Below are positions 1 through 8,717 of a DNA stretch of 64,000 nucleotides, one piece after another. The DNA is from Cellulomonas fimi (GTDB lineage: Bacteria > Actinomycetota > Actinomycetes > Actinomycetales > Cellulomonadaceae): assembly GCF_028527925.1 (NCBI RefSeq), contig NZ_JAPESW010000004.1:86187-150186 (forward strand). The letters run 5' to 3'. Within the stretch, counting starts at the first letter, position 1. Every line of letters starts with the position of its first letter. A program made the translations under genes and the position numbers. The notes under the pieces were generated by a model. It worked only from the letters and a program-made list of their open reading frames with translations. It was not told the origin of the DNA and made no database searches.

Positions 1-1
1 C

Positions 2-3000
2 GTTGACGTGGTGCTCAAGAGTGAAACTCCAATCGTTGTCGGGCATGCCCGGTTCGGCTGCATCGGCGCACAGCCCTAGCCAAGACTCGTCGTTCACCTC
101 GTCTGCGGTTCTCCGGACCGCGTCGTGCTCCGCCATGAGGCCCTCGACGCGATCGAGAATCTCGATGCCGTCTGCGTCGAGCCCAGCGCGTGATCGGGGA
201 GCCGGCGTCGCGTCCTGCTCTTCAACGACTCGCTCGATCCATGCCCGAGCTCTTGCCAGCAGGCGCGTGGACGCGTCAGCGCCCTGGATCCCTTTCACCA
301 GGCCTCGGACGACGTCCGTCGGGCGCGATGTCAGAGCCGCGATGCGGTCGAGAGCGATGAAGATCCCGCCGCCCTCGGGCGACGCCGCGATGTGCCGAAC
401 GGTTCCCTCGCTGAGGCCGCAGGCGTGCAGCCGTTCCGTCCACCTGGCGCGCGCGGCGTCGGCGTAGATGGTGCGGATGATCGGTTCGAGTCGACGCACC
501 GACGTCGACTCCGACTCACGTCGGGCGATCGTGGCCGTCGCCGACAGTTCCGCGCCGCTGGTCGCGAGGATGCCCTCGAGAATCTCGTGAGCGTCACCGG
601 CGGCATGGGGATCCGGCAGCTCGTCGCACTCGGGGTTGACGGGATCGACCGAGACGTAGAGGCGATTGCTGCGCCTTCCCCGCGTCATGGCGACGTACAG
701 GTTCTCGCGCGTCATGCCGGGGTGGACGAGGACGTGGGCGAGGTCGACCGTGACCCCCTGCGCGCGATGTGTCGTGGTCGCGTAGGCGAGGTCGACGCTG
801 TCCGTCACGTAGGCCGGCGGCAACGTCACTGACCGCGCCTCATCGGAGCCCGCCGTGCCGACGACGCCTCGCCTCGCCAGCGCAGTCCTCGCCGCGACGA
901 CGACGAGGTGGCCGTCGGCCCCCACGCCCTTCACGTCCCAGAGGTCGCCGTTCCTGACGTGGCCGTGTGCGGCGCGGAGCCCGCGGTCGTTGAGGCGAGT
1001 CACCACCCGGTCTCCGACGCAGATCATCGTGCCGCTCTTGGTGGTCACACCGTCCCGCGCGACCAGGCCATCCTGCACCCGGTCGTTGTGGGCGCGCGTG
1101 TTCAGCGCCGCGACCGTCGCCGCGTCGGGCGCCAGCAGGATCGTCGTCGCGCCCGACGCCACGTCCGCGGACCACGCGGCGTACGCCTCCTCGAGCATCG
1201 ACTCGGCCGGTCCGGCGCGCAGCCGCCCGGCGTCCTCGTACTCGTCCAGCACGCGCACGTCGCCGGCTCGCAGCCGGATGGTCGCGCGCGCCTCCCACCC
1301 CTCCGCGAACCGCCACAGCGTGCGTAGGTGCGCTCCCCCGGTCCTGTCGACGATTAGTCCAAAGGCACCACCGGCATCGACAGCGGACAGCTGCTGGTGA
1401 TCGCCGACAAGCAGCACCTTGCCGCGTGCCCGGGCGACCTGGTCGACGAGCTCGCGCAGCATGAGCGTCCCGGCGAGCGACGCCTCGTCGACGATGACCA
1501 GCTGACCATCCCTGATCTGCCACCGTCGCGCCTCGCGCGTGAGGCTCATCAGTGCAGTGTCGAGCAGCCGTAGCCGGCGTACGTCGCCGCCAATCGCCGA
1601 CCTCTCGTCGATCAGTCGCTGGATGACGGCGCGGCGCTGCTCGCCGCCCAAGCCATTCGTCTCGTGACGCCATTTGGCGGTGTTCTCGCATGCGATGCCG
1701 AGCGCTCCCGCGAGGTTTGCTGCCGCAGAGGCGGAGGGCGCGAGGCCGATCACCGATCCGTGCCCGTGCTGCCGTTCCCACACGTGGCGAAGGGCGGCGA
1801 GCGCGGTCGTCTTGCCCGAACCCGCCGGCCCGACCAGGGCGTCCACCAACCTCCCCGAGGAGGAGATCGAAGCGACTGCGGCGAGCTGGTCTGACGCCAG
1901 CTCGAGGGCGTCGTCAGCGCGCATCATGCGTGACGTCGGCGCCGACGTGTCGGCGGCTGCGGCGAGGAGCGTGTGCTCAGCATCGAGGATGACGATGTCG
2001 GTGAAGGTGTGCTCGCCTGGACGCTCGAACACGCTCGACCCGTCCTCACGCGCGTAGCGTCCCGACGACGGGAACGCTGGCGCGGCCTCGAGGCTGACGC
2101 AACGTCGCAAGGCGGCGTCGCACACGTCGTCGACAATCCGCAGCCGGTCTGCCACGCTCGCGGCGATGAGCGGCTTGGTGACGCGCAGTGCCTCAGCCAT
2201 CACGTTCCAACGGGTCCAAGTCGATCGCCGCTCGCGCACGCCGTCGAGCACGCGCGCCGCAAGGACATCCAGCACAGCCGGGGCGACCTCGAATCGCTGG
2301 ACGGGTCGCATCAATGACGCGCCGATGACGCGGGAGGTGAGCTGCTCGGGCGACTCCCCCGTCACCGTGGCTGCCCGGTGCCTCCATCGCTCGACGAGCC
2401 GCCCCAGCGCGCGGACCTTCTTCGCTGGCCGCGTAGCACGAGCGACCTGCTGACGCAGTCGGACGATCTCGATCCGGTTCGGCGCTCGCCCATGCCTCGC
2501 CGTGAAGTCCGCGACCTCCGTCGTCATCGCCGCGTCGATCTGGGTCGAACGCTGCGAGAACGCCGCCATGAGCTCGTCACCGACGCCGTCGAGCTCGAAC
2601 GCGGGCGTGCGCCTCGGCCCACGGGAACGCCAGCTCCACCGCACCGGCAGGCTGCGCGCTAGCTCGTCGACGAGTAGGGCTTCGTACAGCTCGCTGATCG
2701 TGACGACCGCGTGGTGCAGCGCCCGCGAGTCGAGTGACCTCCACGCGCCATCGCGCCCCTGCACCTTGTTGGCCACTACCAGGTGCGTATGGAGGTTCGG
2801 GTCACCGGCCCGGGAGTCCCAGTGGTCGAACGCCGCCGCCACAGCACCGCCGGTCGACTCCTGCCGGCATCCCGCGGCGCCGGTCCTCGTAAAGAGCGCA
2901 CGGTCCTCGAGGAACCGGAGCGATGCCCCCACGGCTCGCCGGTGCGCCGAGTACACCGCGGCCTGCGTCTTTTCGTCAGCGACGGCCCAGAGAGTCGACA

Positions 3001-3466
3001 CCGACTTCATCACCGTGAACGTGAGATCGAAGCCTGCGATGCAGGGCGACGACTCCCTCGCCAGCTCAACCCTCGTGATCGCGTCGACCGCCCGCTGTCT
3101 CGCCTCCGCGATGAGATCGCCGGGAAGAGCGCGCACCTGGGCCGCGACGCGATCGGCCGGTGGTGCCGCCGGAGAGTAGCGCCGACCGAGCGGCACGCCA
3201 GTCGACGGGTCCAGACCATGGCTGAAGAGCCGCGCCATCCCCTCCTCCGCTACCACTGTGCCCTGCTCCACCCCGACGGCCACGGCGGTCCCGGTGCGGC
3301 GGCCTAGCGCACCTAGCCCACGCCCCAGCCAACGGCCCGGTGGGTTGCCCGAGGCGGCGTAGTACGTAGTCATGGGCGACGGTCCGCGCCGCTCGCAGTC
3401 ACCCGTGGCAATGTGCCGGAGCAGGTAGCGGTAACCCGCCCCTGCGGTGAGCCGGTGCAGCGTCAT
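2..3466 (-). CDS. MobF-family conjugative relaxase/helicase (TrwC/TraI-like), partial
   Basis: Nicks one strand at the origin of transfer, stays bound to the 5' end through a tyrosine, and unwinds the DNA for conjugal export. The frame is open from an ATG at 3466 to the left edge (1155 codons), so the C-terminus is missing. The start reads MTLHRLTAGAGYRYL, typical of this family and supplying the N-terminal tyrosines. The three-histidine metal motif is DPNLHTH near residue 220. The RecD-like helicase half has Walker A GPAGSGKT near residue 545 and Walker B VIVDEASL near residue 657. It is transcribed away from the CBASS operon. A mobilization or conjugation gene here marks the left part of the window as a mobile element. 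Family assignment is firm; whether the element is self-transmissible cannot be judged from this window. Confidence 0.9.
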   Translation of the reverse strand, partial: MTLHRLTAGAGYRYLLRHIATGDCERRGPSPMTTYYAASGNPPGRWLGRGLGALGRRTGTAVAVGVEQGTVVAEEGMARLFSHGLDPSTGVPLGRRYSPAAPPADRVAAQVRALPGDLIAEARQRAVDAITRVELARESSPCIAGFDLTFTVMKSVSTLWAVADEKTQAAVYSAHRRAVGASLRFLEDRALFTRTGAAGCRQESTGGAVAAAFDHWDSRAGDPNLHTHLVVANKVQGRDGAWRSLDSRALHHAVVTISELYEALLVDELARSLPVRWSWRSRGPRRTPAFELDGVGDELMAAFSQRSTQIDAAMTTEVADFTARHGRAPNRIEIVRLRQQVARATRPAKKVRALGRLVERWRHRAATVTGESPEQLTSRVIGASLMRPVQRFEVAPAVLDVLAARVLDGVRERRSTWTRWNVMAEALRVTKPLIAASVADRLRIVDDVCDAALRRCVSLEAAPAFPSSGRYAREDGSSVFERPGEHTFTDIVILDAEHTLLAAAADTSAPTSRMMRADDALELASDQLAAVASISSSGRLVDALVGPAGSGKTTALAALRHVWERQHGHGSVIGLAPSASAAANLAGALGIACENTAKWRHETNGLGGEQRRAVIQRLIDERSAIGGDVRRLRLLDTALMSLTREARRWQIRDGQLVIVDEASLAGTLMLRELVDQVARARGKVLLVGDHQQLSAVDAGGAFGLIVDRTGGAHLRTLWRFAEGWEARATIRLRAGDVRVLDEYEDAGRLRAGPAESMLEEAYAAWSADVASGATTILLAPDAATVAALNTRAHNDRVQDGLVARDGVTTKSGTMICVGDRVVTRLNDRGLRAAHGHVRNGDLWDVKGVGADGHLVVVAARTALARRGVVGTAGSDEARSVTLPPAYVTDSVDLAYATTTHRAQGVTVDLAHVLVHPGMTRENLYVAMTRGRRSNRLYVSVDPVNPECDELPDPHAAGDAHEILEGILATSGAELSATATIARRESESTSVRRLEPIIRTIYADAARARWTERLHACGLSEGTVRHIAASPEGGGIFIALDRIAALTSRPTDVVRGLVKGIQGADASTRLLARARAWIERVVEEQDATPAPRSRAGLDADGIEILDRVEGLMAEHDAVRRTADEVNDESWLGLCADAAEPGMPDNDWSFTLEHHVN

Positions 3467-3508
3467 GACCACAACAGCGCCGCCGCGCTCACGGTCCGGA
3501 TCCGATCG

Positions 3509-3530
3509 CCCACACTCCTGGGAGTGCGGG
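3509..3530. other. Candidate oriT hairpin upstream of the relaxase
   Basis: An inverted repeat with arms of 10 nt (one mismatch) around a TG centre: CCCACACTCC and GGAGTGCGGG. It lies 43 bp upstream of the relaxase start in the divergent gap before the CBASS operon. MobF systems often keep oriT next to the relaxase gene. No nic site can be identified, so a promoter-region palindrome is an equal alternative. Confidence 0.3.
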
Positions 3531-3742
3531 TCGGCGGCTGAACACCCGACGGGACTCACGCGGCCAGCCCTAGTGCCAGACGAGTCAGTGCCCTCTCCAG
3601 GCGCGATGCCGGCTGACTATCGGGGGCGGACGAGAGCCCTCGCCCCCTCGTCCGCACGCGGCTCGGCGACACCACCTCGTGCAGAAGTGTCGGTGCCGGC
3701 CGATAGCGTCCCTGGCGAAGACCGGACGAGAGGGCGAGGACG

Positions 3743-4915
3743 GTGAGCTCGTTGGTGAGGCGCAAGATCCCTACCCCCGAACGGATGCGGGTGTGGGTTC
3801 GCTCGGGCGGCCGCTGCGCCGTCTGCGGCCGCTACCTGCTCGAGGGGAAGCTCACTCACGAGGAGTTCTCGCTCGGCGAGCTTGCCCACATCGTCGGTCA
3901 GCAGACCACCAAGGGTTCGCCGCGCGGCGATTACGACCTCCCTGTGGCCGAACGTGACCTCGCCGAGAACCTGATGCTCGTGTGCGCAGACGATCATGAC
4001 GAGATCGACCGCAACGGCGCCCTGGACACCCTGACCGTCGACCGCCTCCGCAAGATCAAGCACAGCCACGAGGACTGGGTCCGGCGGATGACCGGCTTGG
4101 ACCGCAGTAGGGGCACCGCGGTCGTCCGGATGATCGGCGCGGTTCGTGGGAACGTCGTCGAGCTGTCCAAGCCGACCGCCTCTGCTGCGGTGCTTCACTC
4201 GGACGACCGGTTCCCGGAGTTCCCGCTCAGCTACGAGCAGTACGGCTTTGAGATCGACCTCCGCCACCTCCCCGCGGAGGGCACCGAGATCTACTGGACC
4301 GCTGCGACGGCAGCCATCGACGAGGTCATCGAGCACAAACTCAATCAAGCTGTTCGCGGGGAGCACGTTCGCCACTTGAGTCTGTTCGCGTTCGCCCGGC
4401 TCCCTCTTCTGGTCTACCTGGGGAGCCGCCTTGACGACACCTACGAGGTCGCCATCTACCAGCGGCACCGCTCCACCAACGGCTGGGCCTGGCCCGAGGT
4501 CACGTCCGTTCCAGCGTTCGCGGTTGAGTCGCCCCCGATCGACGAATCTGCCGATGCGGGCGAGCCGGTCGGCGCGGCGCTGGTTCTGAACGTTTCCGGG
4601 ACCATCCAGCCCGACGAGTTGCCGCAAGAGGTTGCCGATCTGCCGCGCCATGTCATGACGCCGGTCGGTCAGACTCCAGGGGTCGAGACCATCAGTTCCC
4701 CGGCCGCCCTGGACGCGTTCACCGAGACTGTTCGCGCCCTACTCTCGCGGCTCGAGGTCACGGACAAGCACTTGTCGGTTCTCCATGTCTTCGCCGCCAT
4801 GCCCCTCTCCGCGGGAGTCGCGCTTGGACGCGCTCGCGATCCGCACGTCCACCCACCCTTCCTCATCTACGACCGCACCGACTCGGGGTACACCCCGGTG
4901 CTGGAGATCTCGTGA
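3743..4915 (+). CDS. cap5: CBASS effector Cap5: HNH endonuclease fused to SAVED domain
   Basis: Nucleotide-activated DNase of a CBASS anti-phage system: a cyclic oligonucleotide bound by the SAVED domain turns on DNA cleavage by the HNH domain. The N-terminal HNH module shows C25-x2-C28, H49 in AHI, N76, and C81/H85 in CADDH, a full zinc and catalytic set. Residues from about 170 to 390 carry SAVED features, including YEQYGFEIDLRHLP and a C-terminal HLSVLHVFAAMPLSAGVALG stretch. At 390 residues it has the usual Cap5 length. The start is GTG at 3743; a second GTG at 3755 is possible. Its stop overlaps the start of the CD-NTase gene (GTGA), so both are made from one mRNA. Family and architecture are clear; the activating nucleotide is unknown. 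Confidence 0.93.
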   Translation: MSSLVRRKIPTPERMRVWVRSGGRCAVCGRYLLEGKLTHEEFSLGELAHIVGQQTTKGSPRGDYDLPVAERDLAENLMLVCADDHDEIDRNGALDTLTVDRLRKIKHSHEDWVRRMTGLDRSRGTAVVRMIGAVRGNVVELSKPTASAAVLHSDDRFPEFPLSYEQYGFEIDLRHLPAEGTEIYWTAATAAIDEVIEHKLNQAVRGEHVRHLSLFAFARLPLLVYLGSRLDDTYEVAIYQRHRSTNGWAWPEVTSVPAFAVESPPIDESADAGEPVGAALVLNVSGTIQPDELPQEVADLPRHVMTPVGQTPGVETISSPAALDAFTETVRALLSRLEVTDKHLSVLHVFAAMPLSAGVALGRARDPHVHPPFLIYDRTDSGYTPVLEIS

Positions 4916-6234
4916 AGCTGACTCAGTACTTCAAGGCGTTCCTCGAAGACACGGTCGACCTCAATCAGTCACGTTTGGATCTCCTTGATGAGCGCGTTGC
5001 TGCCATCGTGAGCGTGCTCGAGAGCGACTCCGCCATCGGGAAGAAGATTCTCGAACATGTACCGCAAGGATCTTGGGCTCACAGGACCATCATCCGGCCC
5101 CTCAATGATCACGAGTTCGACGCCGACGTCCTCGTCCGTCTGGAGGAAGTCCCCGAGTGGACGCAGCAGCAGTACCTCCGTGAAGTGCGGGCTGCTCTGC
5201 GAGCTTCCACCACTTACAAGGAGAAGGTCCGAAAGAAGAACCGGTGCGTTCGGATCATGTACGCGAACGACTGCCACGTCGATGTCGTGCCGTACATCCA
5301 CCTTGCCGACGGGCGCCAGGTGATCGTGAACTACGCCGAGGCGAAGTTTGAGGACACCAACCCCGCCGGCTACACCGCCTGGATGAAGGAACGCGACACC
5401 CTGGCGCACGGGAACCTGCGCAAGGTGATCCGTCTGCTGAAGTACTTGCGCGACTACAAGCAGACGTTCAGCGTGCCCTCAGTCATCCTCACCCTCCTCG
5501 TCGCCGAGCGCGTGAGCGCGTGGGACGCCGACGCACGGTACGGGGACGTCCCCACGGCTCTGATGCACATGCTGGCCGACCTCGACGCTTGGCTACAGGT
5601 GCACCAGACGATGCCGGTCCTCGAGGACCCCAGCTGCCCTGGGACCTACTTCAACCACCGCTGGGACCAGGGCAAGTACGAGAACTTTCGCGAACGGATC
5701 TCGCAGTACTCAGCCTGGGTGACCGAAGCCTATAGAGAGGTCGACAAGCAGAAGAGCATCACGGCGTGGCAGCGCGTGTTCGGTACGAGCTTCAAGGCAC
5801 CCACGACCACGACGCTCGTTGCATCGGCGCCACCCGTCATTGCCGAGGCAATCCCTCGCGCGCCCGAGGAGCAGTACATCGACGAACTGTTCATAGCGGT
5901 GCGTACCGGGTACTCAGTGCGGATCGACGCAGTCGTCGGGAAGAAGAACGGATTCCGCGCGGGCCCGTTGCGCCTGTTTCGATCGATCGGCAAGCAGCGC
6001 TCGTTGACGTTCACCGCAAGAACCGACGTGCCGGGCCCTTTCGACGTCTATTGGAAGGTCCGCAACACAGGGCCCGAGGCCGCTGGCAATCTCCGCGGAG
6101 GGCTCATCCCGGACGACGGGACGATGTCGCGGACGGAGACGACGCTCTACCGCGGCCGTCACTACGTCGAGGTGTACGTGGTCAAGAACGGGCTCGTCGT
6201 CGCCAGAGACCGCCACGACGTGGTGATCGATTGA
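4912..6234 (+). CDS. CBASS CD-NTase (cGAS/DncV-like nucleotidyltransferase) with AGS-C domain
   Basis: Makes the second messenger that activates Cap5 after phage infection. The nucleotidyltransferase core has the GS pair at G53-S54 (QGSW), catalytic aspartates D70 and D72 in HEFDADVLV, and the third aspartate D124 in CHVDVVPYI. The segment after about residue 325 matches the adenylyl/guanylyl and SMODS C-terminal sensor fold (AGS-C): VYWKVRNTGPEAAG and a final YVEVYVVKNGLVVARDRHDV strand region. AGS-C next to CBASS synthases is known; its ligand-sensing role is inferred in the literature. The start is GTG at 4912, overlapping the cap5 stop, so the pair is co-translated. No Cap2/Cap3 or HORMA/TRIP13 genes follow, so this is a minimal type I layout. 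The clade and product cannot be set by eye. Confidence 0.9.
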   Translation: MKLTQYFKAFLEDTVDLNQSRLDLLDERVAAIVSVLESDSAIGKKILEHVPQGSWAHRTIIRPLNDHEFDADVLVRLEEVPEWTQQQYLREVRAALRASTTYKEKVRKKNRCVRIMYANDCHVDVVPYIHLADGRQVIVNYAEAKFEDTNPAGYTAWMKERDTLAHGNLRKVIRLLKYLRDYKQTFSVPSVILTLLVAERVSAWDADARYGDVPTALMHMLADLDAWLQVHQTMPVLEDPSCPGTYFNHRWDQGKYENFRERISQYSAWVTEAYREVDKQKSITAWQRVFGTSFKAPTTTTLVASAPPVIAEAIPRAPEEQYIDELFIAVRTGYSVRIDAVVGKKNGFRAGPLRLFRSIGKQRSLTFTARTDVPGPFDVYWKVRNTGPEAAGNLRGGLIPDDGTMSRTETTLYRGRHYVEVYVVKNGLVVARDRHDVVID

Positions 6235-6299
6235 CAGGCCCATCCACACACAGTCAGGCGCTGCCCGCCGTCCGACGGCGCATCGGCACCGCCCACCCG

Positions 6300-7007
6300 C
6301 TATGACCAGACAGACTTCACGATCGTCGTGATTGCGGTCGCGATTGCGGCTAGCGCAGGCAACGCGGTCGCCCACGGAATGCTCCCGCGCCCCGCACCCC
6401 CGCGTCCTTCGCCCAAGTACGCGCCCTGAACCTGGTTGAGCATGACGTCACGAACTCGAGCCTTGAAGTCCTCGCCCGAGACGTCGGTGATCGTCAGGCG
6501 GTACCCCGTCGACTTCTCTAGATCGCGACGCACGGCTCGCTTGCCTAGGAGTTCGCGCCGACGTCTCGTGTAGCCCGCGCTCGACTGGCTCGCGCGCAGA
6601 AGGCGCCGCGCGGTTCGTCCGAGGCGCCACTCGGGGCTACCCCAGCGGGCACGTAGAAGAGCGGTCAGGGCGAGACCCGAGTACAGGACGACACTCAGCA
6701 CAGCTGCGAACGCCACGCGATTGACAAACGCTGCGTCTCCTCTGAGTACGACAACGATGCACGTCGGGCCTGCGGCCCACAAATAGACCGTCAACAGGTC
6801 AACGCGGCTGAGCCACTGAGCCAGCAGGGCGATCTCGTTGTCGGTGAGGCGGGCGAGCTCCTCAGCCGTGAACCCAAGTTTCGTCAAGCCCCGACGCCTA
6901 CCTCGGGCCACCGGCACGGCGACTTCGTCGGATGAAGCCCGACCGGGCCCCGCCGCATCGATTGCTGGCGACGCAGCGCCGGCAGGCGTCTCAACGGTGG
7001 CAGTCAT
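6300..7007 (-). CDS. Uncharacterised three-segment membrane protein beside CBASS
   Basis: I do not recognise this 235-residue protein. It has a basic, proline/alanine-rich N-terminus, then two likely membrane segments around residues 70-90 (VDLLTVYLWAAGPTCIVVVL) and 95-118. A soluble basic stretch follows (about 120-205, containing YTRRRRELLGKRAVRRDLEK). The end is a hydrophobic tail (ALPALAAIATAITTIVK) that could anchor the C-terminus. It is convergent with the CD-NTase gene, 65 bp away, and its ATG at 7007 has no strong ribosome site. The position suggests a defence-linked or island cargo gene, but nothing in the sequence proves a link to CBASS. Confidence 0.6.
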   Translation of the reverse strand: MTATVETPAGAASPAIDAAGPGRASSDEVAVPVARGRRRGLTKLGFTAEELARLTDNEIALLAQWLSRVDLLTVYLWAAGPTCIVVVLRGDAAFVNRVAFAAVLSVVLYSGLALTALLRARWGSPEWRLGRTARRLLRASQSSAGYTRRRRELLGKRAVRRDLEKSTGYRLTITDVSGEDFKARVRDVMLNQVQGAYLGEGRGGAGRGSIPWATALPALAAIATAITTIVKSVWS

Positions 7008-7281
7008 GAAGCGTGGCGCCGCTCTCGTCAGATCTCATGGACGGCAGGCTAGGCCGTCGGGCTGACACTCCACGTTCGTCCGCGCCCGGCCAGGAACGCC
7101 GGTCAGCTTGCGCCGACTGTGCGGCGGGCCGCGACCTGGCGCACGGTGCTCGCTGCGCCGGGTTGCTTCATTGGCCGGCGCCCGACGTTCGGCGCTCGTC
7201 CACGGCGTGGGTCGATCGCTATACGCGAGACTGACGGCTACCGGCCATGCGGATAGCGCCGCGACTCCGCCGACAGGCGGA
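7008..7281. other. Gap between CBASS module and copper/redox module
   Basis: About 275 bp between the start of the membrane protein gene and the end of the ferredoxin-like gene. I see no convincing coding frame, hairpin or operator copy here. It looks like the junction between two cargo modules. Confidence 0.4.
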
Positions 7282-7680
7282 TCACTCGGCCGGCGGATAC
7301 TCCGGCTGCGATCGGTCGATCTGCAACGCCAGCAGCGCCGCGGGTTGCTCGGCGACGCCCGGACCGCCCTGCTCGAGCCATCGCTCGAGCTCACGGGTAA
7401 GGCCGTCGCCTGCAAGACGCTCGAACCACACCGGCCGGCCCGCAGAGCGTCGGCCCACGACGCTCGGTCGCGCGACGACGACGTCGCCGCGCTCGCACTC
7501 GTCGAGGCACTCCGACAACGTGAGGTCGGCAAGCCCGCGACTGCGCAGCGCCTTGAGCCGCGCGAGCTGCCCACCTTCCAGCGGGTCGTCGTCACCCAGG
7601 GTCTCGCCGGCGCACAAGCTGCAGGCGGTCAGACCTGGACGCGTTGCAGGGCGCGGAGGAGTGGTCGAGCGATCGGGCAC
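7282..7680 (-). CDS. Thioredoxin-like [2Fe-2S] ferredoxin-type protein
   Basis: A 132-residue protein with four cysteines spaced as in thioredoxin-fold [2Fe-2S] ferredoxins: C20-x2-C23 (ACSLCAGE) and C58-x3-C62 (LSECLDECE). The C-terminal half resembles such proteins (RPVWFERL, LTRELERWLEQG). It probably carries electrons or binds metal; the partner is not known. The start is a GTG at 7680, chosen because it opens just before the conserved core; no clear ribosome site is seen. It is divergent from etfB, and a regulon operator (7738-7754) sits 58 bp upstream, so both units may be controlled together. The cluster assignment rests on cysteine pattern only; a DUF1636-like metal-binding protein is an alternative. 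Confidence 0.65.
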   Translation of the reverse strand: MPDRSTTPPRPATRPGLTACSLCAGETLGDDDPLEGGQLARLKALRSRGLADLTLSECLDECERGDVVVARPSVVGRRSAGRPVWFERLAGDGLTRELERWLEQGGPGVAEQPAALLALQIDRSQPEYPPAE

Positions 7681-7737
7681 TTGATCAACGGTACCGACGT
7701 TCTCGAGGGTCTCGATCGGTGAGCGGTCCGATCCGCG

Positions 7738-7754
7738 TGAAGGTTCGATCAAGG
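7738..7754 (+). promoter_or_regulatory. Regulon operator O1 (tandem repeat)
   Basis: TGAAGGTTCGATCAAGG: two TSAAG half-sites 11 bp apart, one helical turn, as bound by OmpR/PhoB-type dimers. It sits between the divergent ferredoxin-like gene and etfB. It is the leftmost of eight copies found in this copper block. Confidence 0.6.
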
Positions 7755-7917
7755 TCCACGGGAGATCCGCTTGAGCCGGGCCGATCCGGGACCTTCGGTG
7801 TGGTTCCTGGCAGGACCGCTCCTCGTACGGTCGTCGCGCCCGGGTCCGACCTCGATCCGGAGGGCGGGCGGTCGAGCAGGTCGCGACCGCGCGAGCGGTG
7901 ACCGAGAGGAGCAGTAG

Positions 7918-8706
7918 GTGCACATCGTGGTGTGCGTCAAGCACGTCCCCGACGTCCAGTCGGACAGGAGGTTCACGGAGGACGGCCGCGTCGACCGCGA
8001 GCAGGATGCCGGCACGCTGAACGAGCTCGACGAGTACGCGCTCGAGGCAGCGCTCGTCCTGGTCGAGGCGAACGGCGGAGAGGTCACCGTCCTGACGATG
8101 GGACCAGCTGCGGCCGAGGACGCGGTTCGTCGGGGCCTGCAGGTCGGTGCCGACCACGGCGTCCATGTTCGCGACGAGGCACTCGAGGGATCGGACGTCT
8201 TCGCGACCGCACGCGTACTCGCGTCGGCTGTACGCCGCGTCGGTGAACGAGCGCCCGTCGACCTCGTCCTCACGGGAACGTCGTCGTTGGACGGTCAGAT
8301 GGCCGTGCTGCCGGCGCTGCTCGGCGCCGAGCTCGGCTGGCCGACGGCGCCCCACGCGGCGCGGATCGACGTCGCAGGCGCGAGCCTCGAGGTTCGTCGT
8401 CACCTCGAGGACGCCGAGGAGACGCTGGTGGCACCGCTTCCCGCCGTCGTCAGCGTGACGGACCGGGCGAACGAGCCGAGGTACCCGAACTTCAAGGGAA
8501 TCCAGGCCGCGCGAGAGAAGTCCGTCGAGCTCTGGACGCTCGCCGACCTCGCGATCGCTCCGAACGAGGTCGGGCGGTCCGGCGCCCGGACGCGCGTTGC
8601 GACCAGCGCGCTCCGCCCGCCGCGGGACGGCCGCGTGCTGCTGACCGACACGGGCGATGCCGGGGTGCGCATCGCCGACTTCCTCGCCGCCAACCAACTC
8701 ATCTGA
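7918..8706 (+). CDS. etfB: Electron transfer flavoprotein beta subunit
   Basis: Beta subunit of the soluble ETF heterodimer, which takes electrons from dehydrogenases and passes them on. The start HIVVCVKHVPD is the family's nucleotide-binding N-terminus. The conserved signature region VSVTDRANEPRYPNFKGIQAA is also present around residues 178-198. At 262 residues it has the usual length. The start is GTG at 7918, after a GAGGAG site. It is followed after 11 bp by etfA, so the two form an operon. The common ETF of fatty-acid oxidation would sit elsewhere; here the pair is inside a copper-type regulon with O1 upstream, which hints at a special electron route. Confidence 0.93.
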   Translation: MHIVVCVKHVPDVQSDRRFTEDGRVDREQDAGTLNELDEYALEAALVLVEANGGEVTVLTMGPAAAEDAVRRGLQVGADHGVHVRDEALEGSDVFATARVLASAVRRVGERAPVDLVLTGTSSLDGQMAVLPALLGAELGWPTAPHAARIDVAGASLEVRRHLEDAEETLVAPLPAVVSVTDRANEPRYPNFKGIQAAREKSVELWTLADLAIAPNEVGRSGARTRVATSALRPPRDGRVLLTDTGDAGVRIADFLAANQLI

Positions 8707-8717
8707 GGGGCACGACC

